Assembly: GCF_002797495.1 (NCBI RefSeq)
Contig: NZ_PGEZ01000002.1
Span: forward strand, 558,001 to 622,000
DNA length: 64,000 bases
Source: Mumia flava
GTDB lineage: Bacteria > Actinomycetota > Actinomycetes > Propionibacteriales > Nocardioidaceae
Reading direction: 5' to 3'
This document shows positions 1-9,600 of the stretch, piece by piece (positions within the stretch are counted from its first letter, which is position 1; every line of letters begins with the position of its first letter). A model generated the notes under the pieces. That model saw only the letters and a list, made by a program, of their open reading frames with translations. It did no database searches and was not told where the DNA came from. Both the position numbers and the translations under genes were made by a program.

Positions 1-2460
1 GAGCACGTCGCGAACGTGAGGATCGGCGTCGCGGGGCACAACCTCTTCGACCTCGCCTGGACGTGGCTGCTCGCCGGGCGCCGCGGCGTACGCGAGCAGA
101 TGGACGTCGAGATGCTGCTCGGGATGGCGCAGAGCCAGGCCGAGGTGGTCCGCGCCGAGGTCGGGAGCCTCCTGCTCTACACCCCGGTCGTGCACCCGGG
201 CGAGTTCGACGTGGCGATCGCCTACCTCGTGCGGCGGCTCGAGGAGGGCGCGAGCCAGGCGAACTTCATGTCCGCGGTCTTCGACCTGCACGACGACGCC
301 GGATTGTTCGAGCGGGAGGAGCAGCGCTTCCGCCGCGCCCTCGACGCCCTCGACGACCACGTGCCCGCACCGAAACGCACCCAGGACCGTGCCGCCGAGG
401 CCGCCGCAGGCATCCGTACGCCGTCGGGCACGCCGTTCCACAACACCCCGGACACCGACCCCGCGCTGCCGGCGAACCGCACGTGGGCGCGGGCGATCCT
501 CGACCGCGTCGAGACCTCCGACCTCGGGCGCGACCTCGTCGACGCCCACACCGTCCGGACCGGCGAGGAGCTCGAGTCCGTCGTGAGCGGCGCCGTCGCC
601 GCGGCCGACGGCTGGGCAGCGCTCGGCGGAGCCGGTCGCGCCGAGATCCTCGAGCGGGTCGCCGACGAGCTGGAGCAGCGCCGCGGCGAGCTGCTCGAGG
701 TGATGGCGTCGGAGGCCGGCAAGACGATCGACCAGGGCGATCCCGAGGTGTCCGAGGCTGCGGACTTCGCGCGCTGGTACGCAGCGCTGGCGCGCGAGCT
801 CGACGACGTCGACGGCGCCGAGCACGTCCCGGCCCGGCTGACGGTCGTCACCCCGCCGTGGAACTTCCCCATCGCCATCCCGACCGGCTCCACGCTCGCG
901 GCGCTCGCGGCCGGCTCGTCGGTCGTCGTCAAGCCCGCACCGCAGTCCGCGCGCTGCGGCTCGGTCATGGTCGAGACCCTCTGGCGAGCGGGCGTCCCGA
1001 AGGACGTGCTGCGGCTCGCGCACGTCGACGAGGGCGACCTCGGCCGTACGCTCATCGCCGACCCGCGGGTCGACCGGGTGATCCTCACCGGCGCGTACGC
1101 CACCGCCGAGCTGTTCCGCTCGTTCCGTCAGGACCTGCCGCTGCTCGCCGAGACGAGCGGCAAGAACGCGATCGTGGTCACGCCCAGCGCCGACCTCGAT
1201 CTCGCGGCGAAGGACGTCGCCGCGTCGGCGTTCGGGCACGCCGGCCAGAAGTGCTCGGCGGCGTCGCTGGTGATCCTGGTCGGGTCGGTCGCGCGTTCGC
1301 GGCGGTTCCGCGACCAGCTCGTCGACGCGGTCACCTCGCTGACCGTCGGACCGCCGTCGGACCCGACCTCCCAGGTCGGCCCGCTGATCGAGCCGGCGAG
1401 CGGCAAGCTGCTCGACGCACTCACGACGCTCGCGCCCGGCGAGTCGTGGCTGGTCGAGCCGCAGCGCCTCGACGACGAGGGCCGGCTGTGGACCCCCGGC
1501 GTACGGACCGGTGTGCGGCGCGGCTCGCGCGTGCACCTGACGGAGTTCTTCGGCCCGGTGCTCGGTGTGATGACCGCCGAGACCCTCGACGAGGCGATCG
1601 ACATCCAGAACCAGGTGGACTTCGGCCTCACGGCCGGACTGCACTCGCTGGACTCCGACGAGATCGGCCTGTGGCTCGACCGCGTCGAAGCCGGCAACCT
1701 CTACGTCAACCGCGGGATCACCGGCGCGATCGTGCGGCGCCAGCCGTTCGGCGGCTGGAAGCGCTCCGCCGTCGGCGCCGGGACGAAGGCCGGCGGGCCG
1801 GACTACCTGATCGGGCTCGGCGACTGGCGTTCCCGCCCCGCTGCCGCCACCGCCCAGCCGGACGCCGCCGCCGCGACCCTGCTGCTCGCCGCCCGGGCCG
1901 CCGGCCTGGGTGAGGACGACCTGGCGCGTCTCGAGCGGTCCGCACGCAGCGACGCCGCCGCGTGGTCCGAGCGGTTCGCGACCGGGACGGATCCGAGCCA
2001 GGTCGGGGTCGAGCGCAACGTCCTGCGCCACCTCCCGACGCCGGTCGCGGTGCGGCTGGCCGACGGTGCCGCCGTCGGCGACCTCGTCCGGGTGGCCGCC
2101 GCGGCCGCGGTGGTCGGCTCGGCCCACGGCGGGAGCCAGGTGAGCGTGTCGGCTCCGCAGGCGCTCCCCGACGCGATCGCGGTCGCGCTCGGCGACCTCG
2201 GCATCGCCGTCCGGGTCGAGGGCGCGTCGGCCTGGCTCGATCGCGCGGCCGCGTTCCGAGGGACCCGGATCCGTCTGATCGGTGGCGACCCGGTCGCGCT
2301 CGCCGAGGCGCTCGACGGCCGCCCCGACGTCGCGATCTACGCCCACGCGGTGACCGAGTCGGGCCGGATCGAGCTCCTGCCGTTCCTACACGAGCAGGCG
2401 GTGAGCGTGACCGCGCACCGGTTCGGCATCCCGAGCCACCTCACCGACGCCCTGCTCTGA
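1..2460 (+). CDS. putA: bifunctional proline dehydrogenase / delta-1-pyrroline-5-carboxylate dehydrogenase, 5' truncated by window
   Basis: The reading frame is open from base 1, so the start lies upstream. The first ~95 residues are the end of a proline dehydrogenase domain, with the characteristic RIGVAGHNLFDLAW segment. Residues ~150-620 form an aldehyde dehydrogenase domain: VTPPWNF near residue 281, ETSGKN near 385, and GQKCSAAS with the catalytic cysteine near 417. About 200 further residues follow, as in other long actinobacterial PutA proteins. The enzyme oxidises proline to glutamate in two steps, the first using FAD and the second NAD. It ends 12 bases before the convergent recO stop. 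I infer standalone proline catabolism; no regulator is in the window. Confidence 0.93.
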   Translation, partial: EHVANVRIGVAGHNLFDLAWTWLLAGRRGVREQMDVEMLLGMAQSQAEVVRAEVGSLLLYTPVVHPGEFDVAIAYLVRRLEEGASQANFMSAVFDLHDDAGLFEREEQRFRRALDALDDHVPAPKRTQDRAAEAAAGIRTPSGTPFHNTPDTDPALPANRTWARAILDRVETSDLGRDLVDAHTVRTGEELESVVSGAVAAADGWAALGGAGRAEILERVADELEQRRGELLEVMASEAGKTIDQGDPEVSEAADFARWYAALARELDDVDGAEHVPARLTVVTPPWNFPIAIPTGSTLAALAAGSSVVVKPAPQSARCGSVMVETLWRAGVPKDVLRLAHVDEGDLGRTLIADPRVDRVILTGAYATAELFRSFRQDLPLLAETSGKNAIVVTPSADLDLAAKDVAASAFGHAGQKCSAASLVILVGSVARSRRFRDQLVDAVTSLTVGPPSDPTSQVGPLIEPASGKLLDALTTLAPGESWLVEPQRLDDEGRLWTPGVRTGVRRGSRVHLTEFFGPVLGVMTAETLDEAIDIQNQVDFGLTAGLHSLDSDEIGLWLDRVEAGNLYVNRGITGAIVRRQPFGGWKRSAVGAGTKAGGPDYLIGLGDWRSRPAAATAQPDAAAATLLLAARAAGLGEDDLARLERSARSDAAAWSERFATGTDPSQVGVERNVLRHLPTPVAVRLADGAAVGDLVRVAAAAAVVGSAHGGSQVSVSAPQALPDAIAVALGDLGIAVRVEGASAWLDRAAAFRGTRIRLIGGDPVALAEALDGRPDVAIYAHAVTESGRIELLPFLHEQAVSVTAHRFGIPSHLTDALL

Positions 2461-2472
2461 GCGGGGCGCGGA

Positions 2473-3201
2473 TCAGCGGTCGACGTACGACAGGGAGCGC
2501 AGTCCACGCTCGAGGTGCCACTGCAGGTACGCCGCCACGAGGCCGCTGGCTTCGCGTCGCGCGCGCGGCAGCGACGCGTTCGCGGCGGGCCAGTCTCCGG
2601 TGAGGAGGGCCGAGAGCAGATCGACGGTGTCGACAGCCGGGTTCGCCGATCCGGGCAGCCGGCAGTCCGTGCAGAGCATGCCCCCCGACGCCGGGTTGAA
2701 CGCACGGTGCGGTCCGGCGGCCCCGCAGCGAGCGCACGCGTCGAAGCTCGGGGCGTACCCGGCGACCGCGAGCGAGCGCAGCAAGAAGGAGTCGAGGATC
2801 AGACCGGAGTCGTGCCGCTGCTCCGCGAGCGCCCGCAGGCCTCCCACGAGGAGGAGGTACTGCTGCTGCGCGGGATGGCCGTCCTCGCCGACGAGCCGGT
2901 CGGCCGCCTCGAGCATCGACGTCCCCGCCGTGTAGGCGCCGTAGTCGGCTCCGATCGACCCGGCGAACGCGCCGATCGTCTCGACCTGCGTGATCACGTC
3001 CAGCGTGCGCCCCTCGGCGAGCTGGAGATCGATGTGCATGAACGGCGCCGTCCGCGACCCGAACCGCGACGTCGTCCGCCGCACACCTTTGGCCACCGCA
3101 CGCACGCGGCCCCGCTGACGGGTCAGCAGGGTGACGATCCGGTCCGCCTCGCCCAGCTTCTGGTTGCGCAGGACGACGGCCTCGTCGCGGTACAGGGGCA
3201 C
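2473..3201 (-). CDS. recO: DNA repair protein RecO
   Basis: 242 residues, normal for RecO, which loads RecA at gaps with RecF/RecR. The N-terminal OB-fold begins [24 protein letters not shown] zinc-binding pair of CxxC motifs (CARCG and CTDC, near residues 160 and 180) lies in the C-terminal half. The start is GTG at 3201, with a CACAAT box 6 bases upstream that could make the mRNA leaderless. In M. tuberculosis recO lies close to era. Here it is separated from era by two lipoprotein genes, a flavodoxin-like gene, leuA and two giant secreted proteins. Confidence 0.95.
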   Translation of the reverse strand: MPLYRDEAVVLRNQKLGEADRIVTLLTRQRGRVRAVAKGVRRTTSRFGSRTAPFMHIDLQLAEGRTLDVITQVETIGAFAGSIGADYGAYTAGTSMLEAADRLVGEDGHPAQQQYLLLVGGLRALAEQRHDSGLILDSFLLRSLAVAGYAPSFDACARCGAAGPHRAFNPASGGMLCTDCRLPGSANPAVDTVDLLSALLTGDWPAANASLPRARREASGLVAAYLQWHLERGLRSLSYVDR

Positions 3202-3223
3202 GTGCTCATTGTGCCCCGAGGAA

Positions 3224-3304
3224 CGACCGTCCGGACGTACGACTCGGCGTCATCACGCGGCGCTCGTGCGCGCGAGGGGTGCGAATCGTACGTCCGGACG
3301 GTCG
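3224..3304. repeat. dispersed inverted repeat, family A, copy 1
   Basis: Two 23-base arms (3224-3246 and 3282-3304) are near-perfect reverse complements sharing the core CCGTCCGGACGTACGA. A 35-base loop separates them. The element lies 6 bases behind the stop of the 3311-6487 gene and in front of recO. A second copy at 40912-40991 keeps 21 of 23 bases in each arm, while the loop differs. The placement suggests a terminator or a REP-like element. Confidence 0.85.
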
Positions 3305-3310
3305 CCCTGC

Positions 3311-6300
3311 TCACCGCCGACGGACCACCACCGTCCGCGAGGTCCCCGGCGCCACCGACGGCCGCGCCGAGCCGACGTAGGTCACCCGGACCACGTGCCG
3401 GCCCTTCGACAGCTCCCGCCCCGACACCCGGATCGTGAACGAGCCGTTCGCACGCACCCGGCCCTTCTTGATCCGGTCGCCGTCGACGGTCAGCCAGACG
3501 CGCCGCGCGGTCAGCCGCTTGCGCTGACGCTCCGCCACGACGACCGAGCCCTTCACCACGAGCCGGTCACGGCGACGGATCCGGTCATCGGCCACCGATG
3601 CCTTCACCTTCGCGTGGAAGCGACGCACGACCTGCCGCACCGCGGGCGAGGCGGAGCCCTTCGTCCCGTTGCCGAGCGCCGGGGCGAACTCCGCCGACAG
3701 GCGCACCGTCCCGGCCGGCAGGTCGGACGTCCGGAGCCGCGCGATGCCTGCGGAGTCGACTCGTCTGACCCCGAGGGAGCGCCCGTCGGCGAAGAACCGC
3801 ACGGTCCCCCGCGGGTCGACCCCGCGGGCCCTGACCCGCGAGCGCAGCACGATCCGGTCACCTCGCGCGATCAGCGCCTTCGACGTCGACAGTGCGACCG
3901 ACGACGGCACGTTCTCCACGACGACCGACCGGGCGAGGCTCTCGGACCCGGCGAAGGGCTCGTCGGCCACGTAGGTCGCTCGCAGCCTCATCCGCGACCC
4001 GGCGGTCAGACCGCGGATCGACGTGGTCGCCTCCCCGCCGTCGAGCATGACCGGCGCCCCGACCGGCTCATCGCCATCGGTGAACTGCACGGTGCCGGTC
4101 GGGACCGTGCCGGCCGGGACGGTGCCGCCCAGGCTCACCGTCGCCCTGAGGTCCAGCGCACCGCCGGGGGTCGGCGACCCGTCGACCGCGAGTCGGGTCG
4201 TCGTCGGCGCGACCCCGACCTCGACCGTGCGCTCCGCGCTCGCCGACGGGGCGTAGGTCGCATCACCCGCGTACGAGGCCGACAGGTCGTGCGACCCGAC
4301 CGCCTCGAACCCCGGCAGGTCGACCTCGGCGGTCCCGTCGGACCCCAGCGTGACCGGGTCGCCCAGCGCGCGGCCCCCGTCGTACAGCTGGACCGTGCCG
4401 CTCGGGTCACCGCCGGCGCCGCTGACCGTGACCCGGGCCGCGGTCGGCGCGAGCGCCCGCACCTCGCTCGGCAGCTGCAGCGCGGTGGTCGTCGGAGCGC
4501 GGGTGATCGTCGTCCGGGCCAGGGAGCTGACGGCCGCGCCGACGGTGCTGTCGCCGAGGTACGTGGCGTCGAGGTCGTGGACACCCGGAGCGAGGCGGAC
4601 CCAGGTCCGTGCCGTGCCGTCGGAGCCCAGCGTCACGGTGGTGAGCGGGACCCCGCCGTCCCGGATCGTCACCGTCCCCGTCGGTGTGGCCCCGTCGGCC
4701 GTGGCCACGACCAGGATCTCGGTGTCCTGCGTCGCGGTCGCGCCCGGGTTCGCGACGGACAGGGTCAGAGCCGAGGCCTTCGGGCCGGTGCTGTCCGGCG
4801 TCCGCCCGGCACGGACGGCATCGGTGGCGACGGAGACGTACTCGAGGCTGTCGAAGCGGCTGGAGCTCGCGACATCGGTGACCCCGATGTAGAGGTGGTA
4901 CGGGCCGAACCGCTCGAGGATCTCGTCGTCGGTGACGTCGTCGCCGGTGACGGTGTAGGTCGGGCCGTACGCGCCGGGGATGGCCACCGGCTCCTCGTCG
5001 CCGCGCTGGCGGTACCACTGGTACTTCAGGTTGACGCCGGGAGCCGGGACGTACCCGCTGCCGTCGCCGTTCGGCACCACCCACCAGGCCTCGTCGGCCG
5101 ACGCCTCCAGCACGTCGCCTGGGATCGGCGCGCCCGTCGGCGCCGTGGTGTTCGAGACCGACAGCTGCTCACCGGAGGCGAGCACCGCCGGTGCGTCCGC
5201 GGCGCACCCCTTCGGAGCCCAGCTGTTGAACACCCCCAGCACCGAGTCGGGGACCCCGGCCGCCGACTCCGTCGAGTAGGGGATGGAGAGCTCGACGGCG
5301 TCGCGCGTCTCCCACGGGTGGAAGGAGCTCTCACCCAGCCGCCACGACCCGGTGGCCCGCACCGCGGTCGTGGTCAGCGCGGCTGTGGCGTAGCGGCGCG
5401 GTGGGATCGTCCATGCGACGTCGCGCGAGACCGTGGAGCTCTCGGTCCAGGTCCGGCCGTACTCGGCCGACGCGGTGATCGTGAGCTGGGCCTCCAAGAA
5501 GGGCTTCTTGTAGGTGAACGCGAGCGCCGCGCTCAGCCCGAGGGTGAAGGAGTAGCTGTACTCGTTCGTCGCGCTCGCGCCGATCGTGGTCGACATCGGC
5601 TCCGTGCCGCCGTTGTAGATGGTCTTCGGTCCCGAGGCCGCCGCGCAGCCCGCGGCGCTGACGACCGGGGTCGGCCGCGCATCGATCGTCAGCGCGTCGA
5701 TCCGGTCCCAGTCCGACAGCACGTCGCCGCTGGTGTCGTCGGTGAGTCGCGTCGCGCACGTGTTCTTGTCGATCGCACACCGTGCGAGCGCCTGGTCGAA
5801 CGCGGACCCGAGGACGACCGAGGTGACCTCGGCCTTCTGCGCCTGCGTCTTCTGCGCCCGGTCGGGGTCGCCGTCGTAGGCGCCGAACCGGAACTGCTGG
5901 GCCACCTCCTCGGCATCGCATGCCACCGTGGCGACGTCGACGGCGTCGGCGCCGAGCTCGAGGCAGGCGTCGCCCGCGACCCCGACCCCCAGCAGGACCG
6001 GCCGGACATAGAAGAACTCGCTGCCGGCGCCCGAGGTCCAGGGGTTCCACGCGTCGGTGTCGATGACGTCGTGGCCGTCGACGTCCGGCTGGCCGGACGC
6101 CGGCTCGAAGGCCCAGCGCTGGGCGATCGAGTTGTCGCAGTCGGCCCAGGAGGTGACCGCGATCGCCGTCCGCAGACACTGCGGCGTGGCGCCCGAGCGG
6201 TCCTGGATCTGGACGCTGCCTTCCCAGGCCTGGGTGGCGCCCGTGCCGCTCGGCTCGGTATCGAGGATGACGATGTCGAGCGGCGTGCCGCCGACGAGAT

Positions 6301-6487
6301 CGCTGCCGTCGGTGGCCGAGACCAGGTAGAGGCACTCGATCGCCCCCACGCAGTTCTCGGGCGGCGCGGCCGAGGCCGGTGGAGCCGCCGTCGCCAGCAT
6401 CCCCGCGGAGACACCGACTCCCGCCAGCAGTGTGATCAGTCGTCGCTTGAGATGCCCGGCGCCCTCACGCCGTCCCCCGTACGTCAT
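3311..6487 (-). CDS. secreted multidomain protein: QxW lectin-like N-terminus, aerolysin-like segment, Ig-like repeats (paralogue 1)
   Basis: 1058 residues. A basic N-terminus and hydrophobic stretch end at ASA (residue 40), predicting Sec export. Residues 41-205 show three QxW-type motifs (QAW 86-88, QRW 123-125, QQF 197-199) with CL...C spacing, the pattern of a ricin-B beta-trefoil lectin. Residues ~262-405 are a Ser/Thr-rich beta region containing WTIPPRR (359-365), resembling the amphipathic-hairpin segment of aerolysin/ETX-MTX2 pore formers. Residues ~445-555 look Ig-like. Residues ~570-945 are four Big_3_5-type Ig repeats, followed by a basic beta C-terminus. The tandem neighbour at 6621-9713 is a full-length paralogue. 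The Ig repeats are clear. The lectin and pore-former assignments are my inference from motifs. A surface adhesin is the main alternative. Confidence 0.75.
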   Translation of the reverse strand: MTYGGRREGAGHLKRRLITLLAGVGVSAGMLATAAPPASAAPPENCVGAIECLYLVSATDGSDLVGGTPLDIVILDTEPSGTGATQAWEGSVQIQDRSGATPQCLRTAIAVTSWADCDNSIAQRWAFEPASGQPDVDGHDVIDTDAWNPWTSGAGSEFFYVRPVLLGVGVAGDACLELGADAVDVATVACDAEEVAQQFRFGAYDGDPDRAQKTQAQKAEVTSVVLGSAFDQALARCAIDKNTCATRLTDDTSGDVLSDWDRIDALTIDARPTPVVSAAGCAAASGPKTIYNGGTEPMSTTIGASATNEYSYSFTLGLSAALAFTYKKPFLEAQLTITASAEYGRTWTESSTVSRDVAWTIPPRRYATAALTTTAVRATGSWRLGESSFHPWETRDAVELSIPYSTESAAGVPDSVLGVFNSWAPKGCAADAPAVLASGEQLSVSNTTAPTGAPIPGDVLEASADEAWWVVPNGDGSGYVPAPGVNLKYQWYRQRGDEEPVAIPGAYGPTYTVTGDDVTDDEILERFGPYHLYIGVTDVASSSRFDSLEYVSVATDAVRAGRTPDSTGPKASALTLSVANPGATATQDTEILVVATADGATPTGTVTIRDGGVPLTTVTLGSDGTARTWVRLAPGVHDLDATYLGDSTVGAAVSSLARTTITRAPTTTALQLPSEVRALAPTAARVTVSGAGGDPSGTVQLYDGGRALGDPVTLGSDGTAEVDLPGFEAVGSHDLSASYAGDATYAPSASAERTVEVGVAPTTTRLAVDGSPTPGGALDLRATVSLGGTVPAGTVPTGTVQFTDGDEPVGAPVMLDGGEATTSIRGLTAGSRMRLRATYVADEPFAGSESLARSVVVENVPSSVALSTSKALIARGDRIVLRSRVRARGVDPRGTVRFFADGRSLGVRRVDSAGIARLRTSDLPAGTVRLSAEFAPALGNGTKGSASPAVRQVVRRFHAKVKASVADDRIRRRDRLVVKGSVVVAERQRKRLTARRVWLTVDGDRIKKGRVRANGSFTIRVSGRELSKGRHVVRVTYVGSARPSVAPGTSRTVVVRRR

Positions 6488-6496
6488 GGTCCGCCC

Positions 6497-6523
6497 TTCC
6501 GCAGCCGGTCAATGCCTGCGGAA
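6497..6523. promoter_or_regulatory. 8-bp perfect inverted repeat upstream of paralogue 1
   Basis: TTCCGCAG (6497-6504) and CTGCGGAA (6516-6523) are perfect reverse complements with an 11-base loop. The repeat sits 10-36 bases before the start codon at 6487. It could be an operator or a 5' UTR hairpin. The sequence is not shared with the repeat upstream of paralogue 2. Confidence 0.45.
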
Positions 6524-6566
6524 ACGTACCGTGGTTGCCGTTTCGCTGTGGATCTGTTGCATGAAC

Positions 6567-6611
6567 TGCACCGCGCTGACGGGATGGACGAACGGAAGTC
6601 AGCGCGGTGCA
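6567..6611 (-). terminator. strong hairpin behind paralogue 2
   Basis: A perfect 14-bp stem (6567-6580 with 6598-6611, TGCACCGCGCTGAC and its complement) with a 17-base loop begins 10 bases past the stop codon at 6621. There is no U-tract. It probably ends the transcript of the upstream paralogue before the promoter of the downstream one. Confidence 0.7.
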
Positions 6612-6620
6612 ACCCACACC

Positions 6621-9600
6621 TCAGCGCCGGCGGACGACCGTCACGCGCGAGGCTCCCGGCGCCACGGACGGCCTCGGCGACCCGACGTACGCCACGCGCA
6701 CCAGGTGCCGGCCCTTCGACAGCTTCTTCGCCGCGAGCCGCAGGACGTACGTCCGGTCTCGCCCGAGGCGCCCGGACGCGACCCGTTCGCCGTCGACGAG
6801 CAGCCACACCCGCCGGGCTGTCAGGGCAGCCCCGGGGCGGCCCGCGATCGCGACCGACCCGGTCACCACCAGCCGCTCGCGGCGCTTGAGCCCGGTGTCG
6901 GCGACGACGGCCTTCACCGCGCTGCGGTACCGACGGACGTCCTGGACGACCGTCGGCGCCGTCGCGCTCGCCAGCCCGGATCCCGCCGACGGCGTGAACC
7001 GGGCGGACAGGCGCAGCTTGCCCGTCGGCAGCGTCGCGGTCCGCAGGACGGCGACGCCGTCCCCGTCGACGGTCCGGGCCCCCAGCGCGCGGCCGTCGGC
7101 GTAGAAGCGCACGGTCCCTGCGGGCTCGGACCCGCCCGTACGGGCCTTCGCACGCAGGGCGACCCGGTCACCACGGGCGATCACGACGTTCGAGCTCGAC
7201 AGACGCAACGAGGTCGCCGACGACGCGACGCTGACGTCCCGCTCCCGGCTGATCGAGGCGCCGTACGGCGCGTCCGGCTCGTACGACGCGCGGAGCACGT
7301 GCCGGGCACCGGCAACGAGGTCGTCGATCCGCAGGGATGCCGAGCCGTTGCGGAGCGCGACCGGCTCGCCGAGCGGACGCCCACGGTCGGTGAACTGCAC
7401 CGCACCCGTCGGTGTCGGCGCAGCCCCAGCGGCGACCCGAGCGGTCAGCCGCAGTGCACCGCCCGCCGACGCGGCCCCGTCGACCCCGAGCGTGGTCGAG
7501 GTCGGGACCTCGGTGACCTCGATCGTCCGCCCCTCGCTGGTCGAGGTCGCGTACAGGCTGCTGCCGGCGTAGCTCGCCGACAGGTCACGGGCGCCGACCT
7601 CGTCGAAGCCGCTGAGATCGATCCGCGCGGTCCCGTCGCCGTCGAGCGGAACGGCTGCCCCGAGCGGCGTCCCTCCGTCGTACAGCCGTACGTTCCCTGT
7701 CGGCGTGCCGCCCTCGCCCTCGACCGTCACCCGTGCCGTGGTCGGCGCCAACGCCCGCACGCGGCCCGGCAGCTGAAGCGTCGTCTCGGTCTCCGCCCGC
7801 CGCACGGTCGTGCGCACCCGCGTGCTGACCGCGGCGCCCGCGCTGCCGTCACCCAGGTACGTTCCCGCCAGCTCGTGCATCCCGGGGGCCAGGCGGACCC
7901 ACGCCCTCCCCGTGCCGTCGGCACCCAGCGTGGCGTCGGTGAGCGGCCCGTTGACGTCGTAGATCGTCACCGTCCCCGTCGGGATCGTGGACGCGCTGTC
8001 GGTGGTCGCCTCGACGGCGATCTCGGTGTCCTCGGTCGCTGCCGCGCCGGGGTTCTCGACCGTGATCCGCAGCGTCGTCGGCTTCGGTCCTGTGCTGACC
8101 GGTCTGCGCTCGGTCCGGGTCGCGTCGGTCGCGACGGCGAACGACTCGAGGCTGTCGAACCGGTTCGCGGTCGCCACGTCGGTCACCCCGACGTACAGGT
8201 GGTACGGGCCGACCCACTCGAGGATCTCGTCGTCGGTGATGTCGTCGCCGGTCACGGTGTAGTTCTTCTTCGTCGCACCGGGGATCGCGGTCGGCGCCTC
8301 ACTGCCCCGCTGGCGGTACCACTGGTAGATCAGGTTCACGCCTGGTGCCGGCGTCCCCGCCGACCGAGGCTCCTCCCACCACGACGGATCCGCGTTCGCG
8401 GTGAGGACGTCACCGGGGATCGGTCCGCCCGTCGGCGCCGTCGTGTTCGTCACCGAGACCTGCTTGCCGTCGCCGAGCACCGCCGACGGGTCCGCGTCGC
8501 ACGCCTTCTGCCCCCAGCTGTTCTGCACCGCCAGCGTCGTGTCGGGCGCGGAGGCCGCCGAGCTGAACGCGTACGGGATCGCCAGATCGACGACGTCGCG
8601 CGTCTCCCAGGGATGGGACGAGCCCAGGTTGAACCGCCAGGACCCGGATCCTTGGATCGCGGCGGTCGAGAGGGTGGCGGTGGCGAACCGCCGCGGGGGG
8701 ATCGTCCACTGCACGTCCTGCTCGACCGTCTTGCTCTCGGTCCAGGTTCGGCCGTAGGACGCGGTCGCGGTGACCTTCAGCTCGTACTTGAAGAAGGCCG
8801 AGTCCTTCCCGAAGCTGAAGCTGTTCTCGACCGAGAGGCTCGTGCTGACCGAGTGGCTGTACTCGTTGGTGGCACTGGCCCCGATCGTCGTCGACATGGG
8901 CTCGGTCCCGCCGTTGTAGATCGACTGCGGACCCCCGCCGCTGGCGCAGCCGGCTGCTCGGACCACCGGGTTCGGCCGAGCGTCGATGGTGACCTGGTCG
9001 ATGCGGTCCCAGTCCGAGAGAACGGTCCCGTTCGTGCGGTCGCGGAGCTGGGTCGCGCAGAGAGCCGTGTTCCCGCGGCAACGGTCGAGCGCGAACTCCA
9101 TCGCGGATCCGATCACCCGTGCCGTGACCTCGGCCCGCTCGAGCCCCTCGAACCGCAGCTTCAGCTCAGGAGCATCACCGCAGTCAACGCCGATGGCGAG
9201 GATGCCGGTGGAGAGGAAGACGCAGCTCTCAGGCCCCACCGCCGGACGAAGGTGGAAGTACGCAGACCCGGCGTTCGACGTCCACGGTGACCACGACTCC
9301 GTGTCGATGACGTCAGTTCCTGTCCACGCGTTCCCCGACACCGGCTCGAAGGCGAACGCCTGCGTGATGTCGTTCGCCTCGCACGACCGGATGAAGTTGA
9401 CCGGATCGACGCTCATGCAGTAGGTCTCGCCGGACTCTTCGCGAAGCCTGAGCTGGAACGTCCCCTCCCACGGCTGATCCCCGGCGCGACTGGGCTCACT
9501 GCGCACCGGGACCAGATCCACGGGATAGTCGCCGAGCAAGACCTCACCCTTGCCGTTCACCAGATCGATGCACTCGAAGTCACCGACGCAGTTCTCGGAC

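Noticed and set aside
3131-9290. Two very long plus-strand ORFs (1252 and 952 codons) opposite the secreted paralogues
   Set aside because: They are Arg/Gly/Pro-rich without conserved motifs, signal or ribosome site, and mirror the third-codon GC of the real minus-strand genes. Both are shadow frames.
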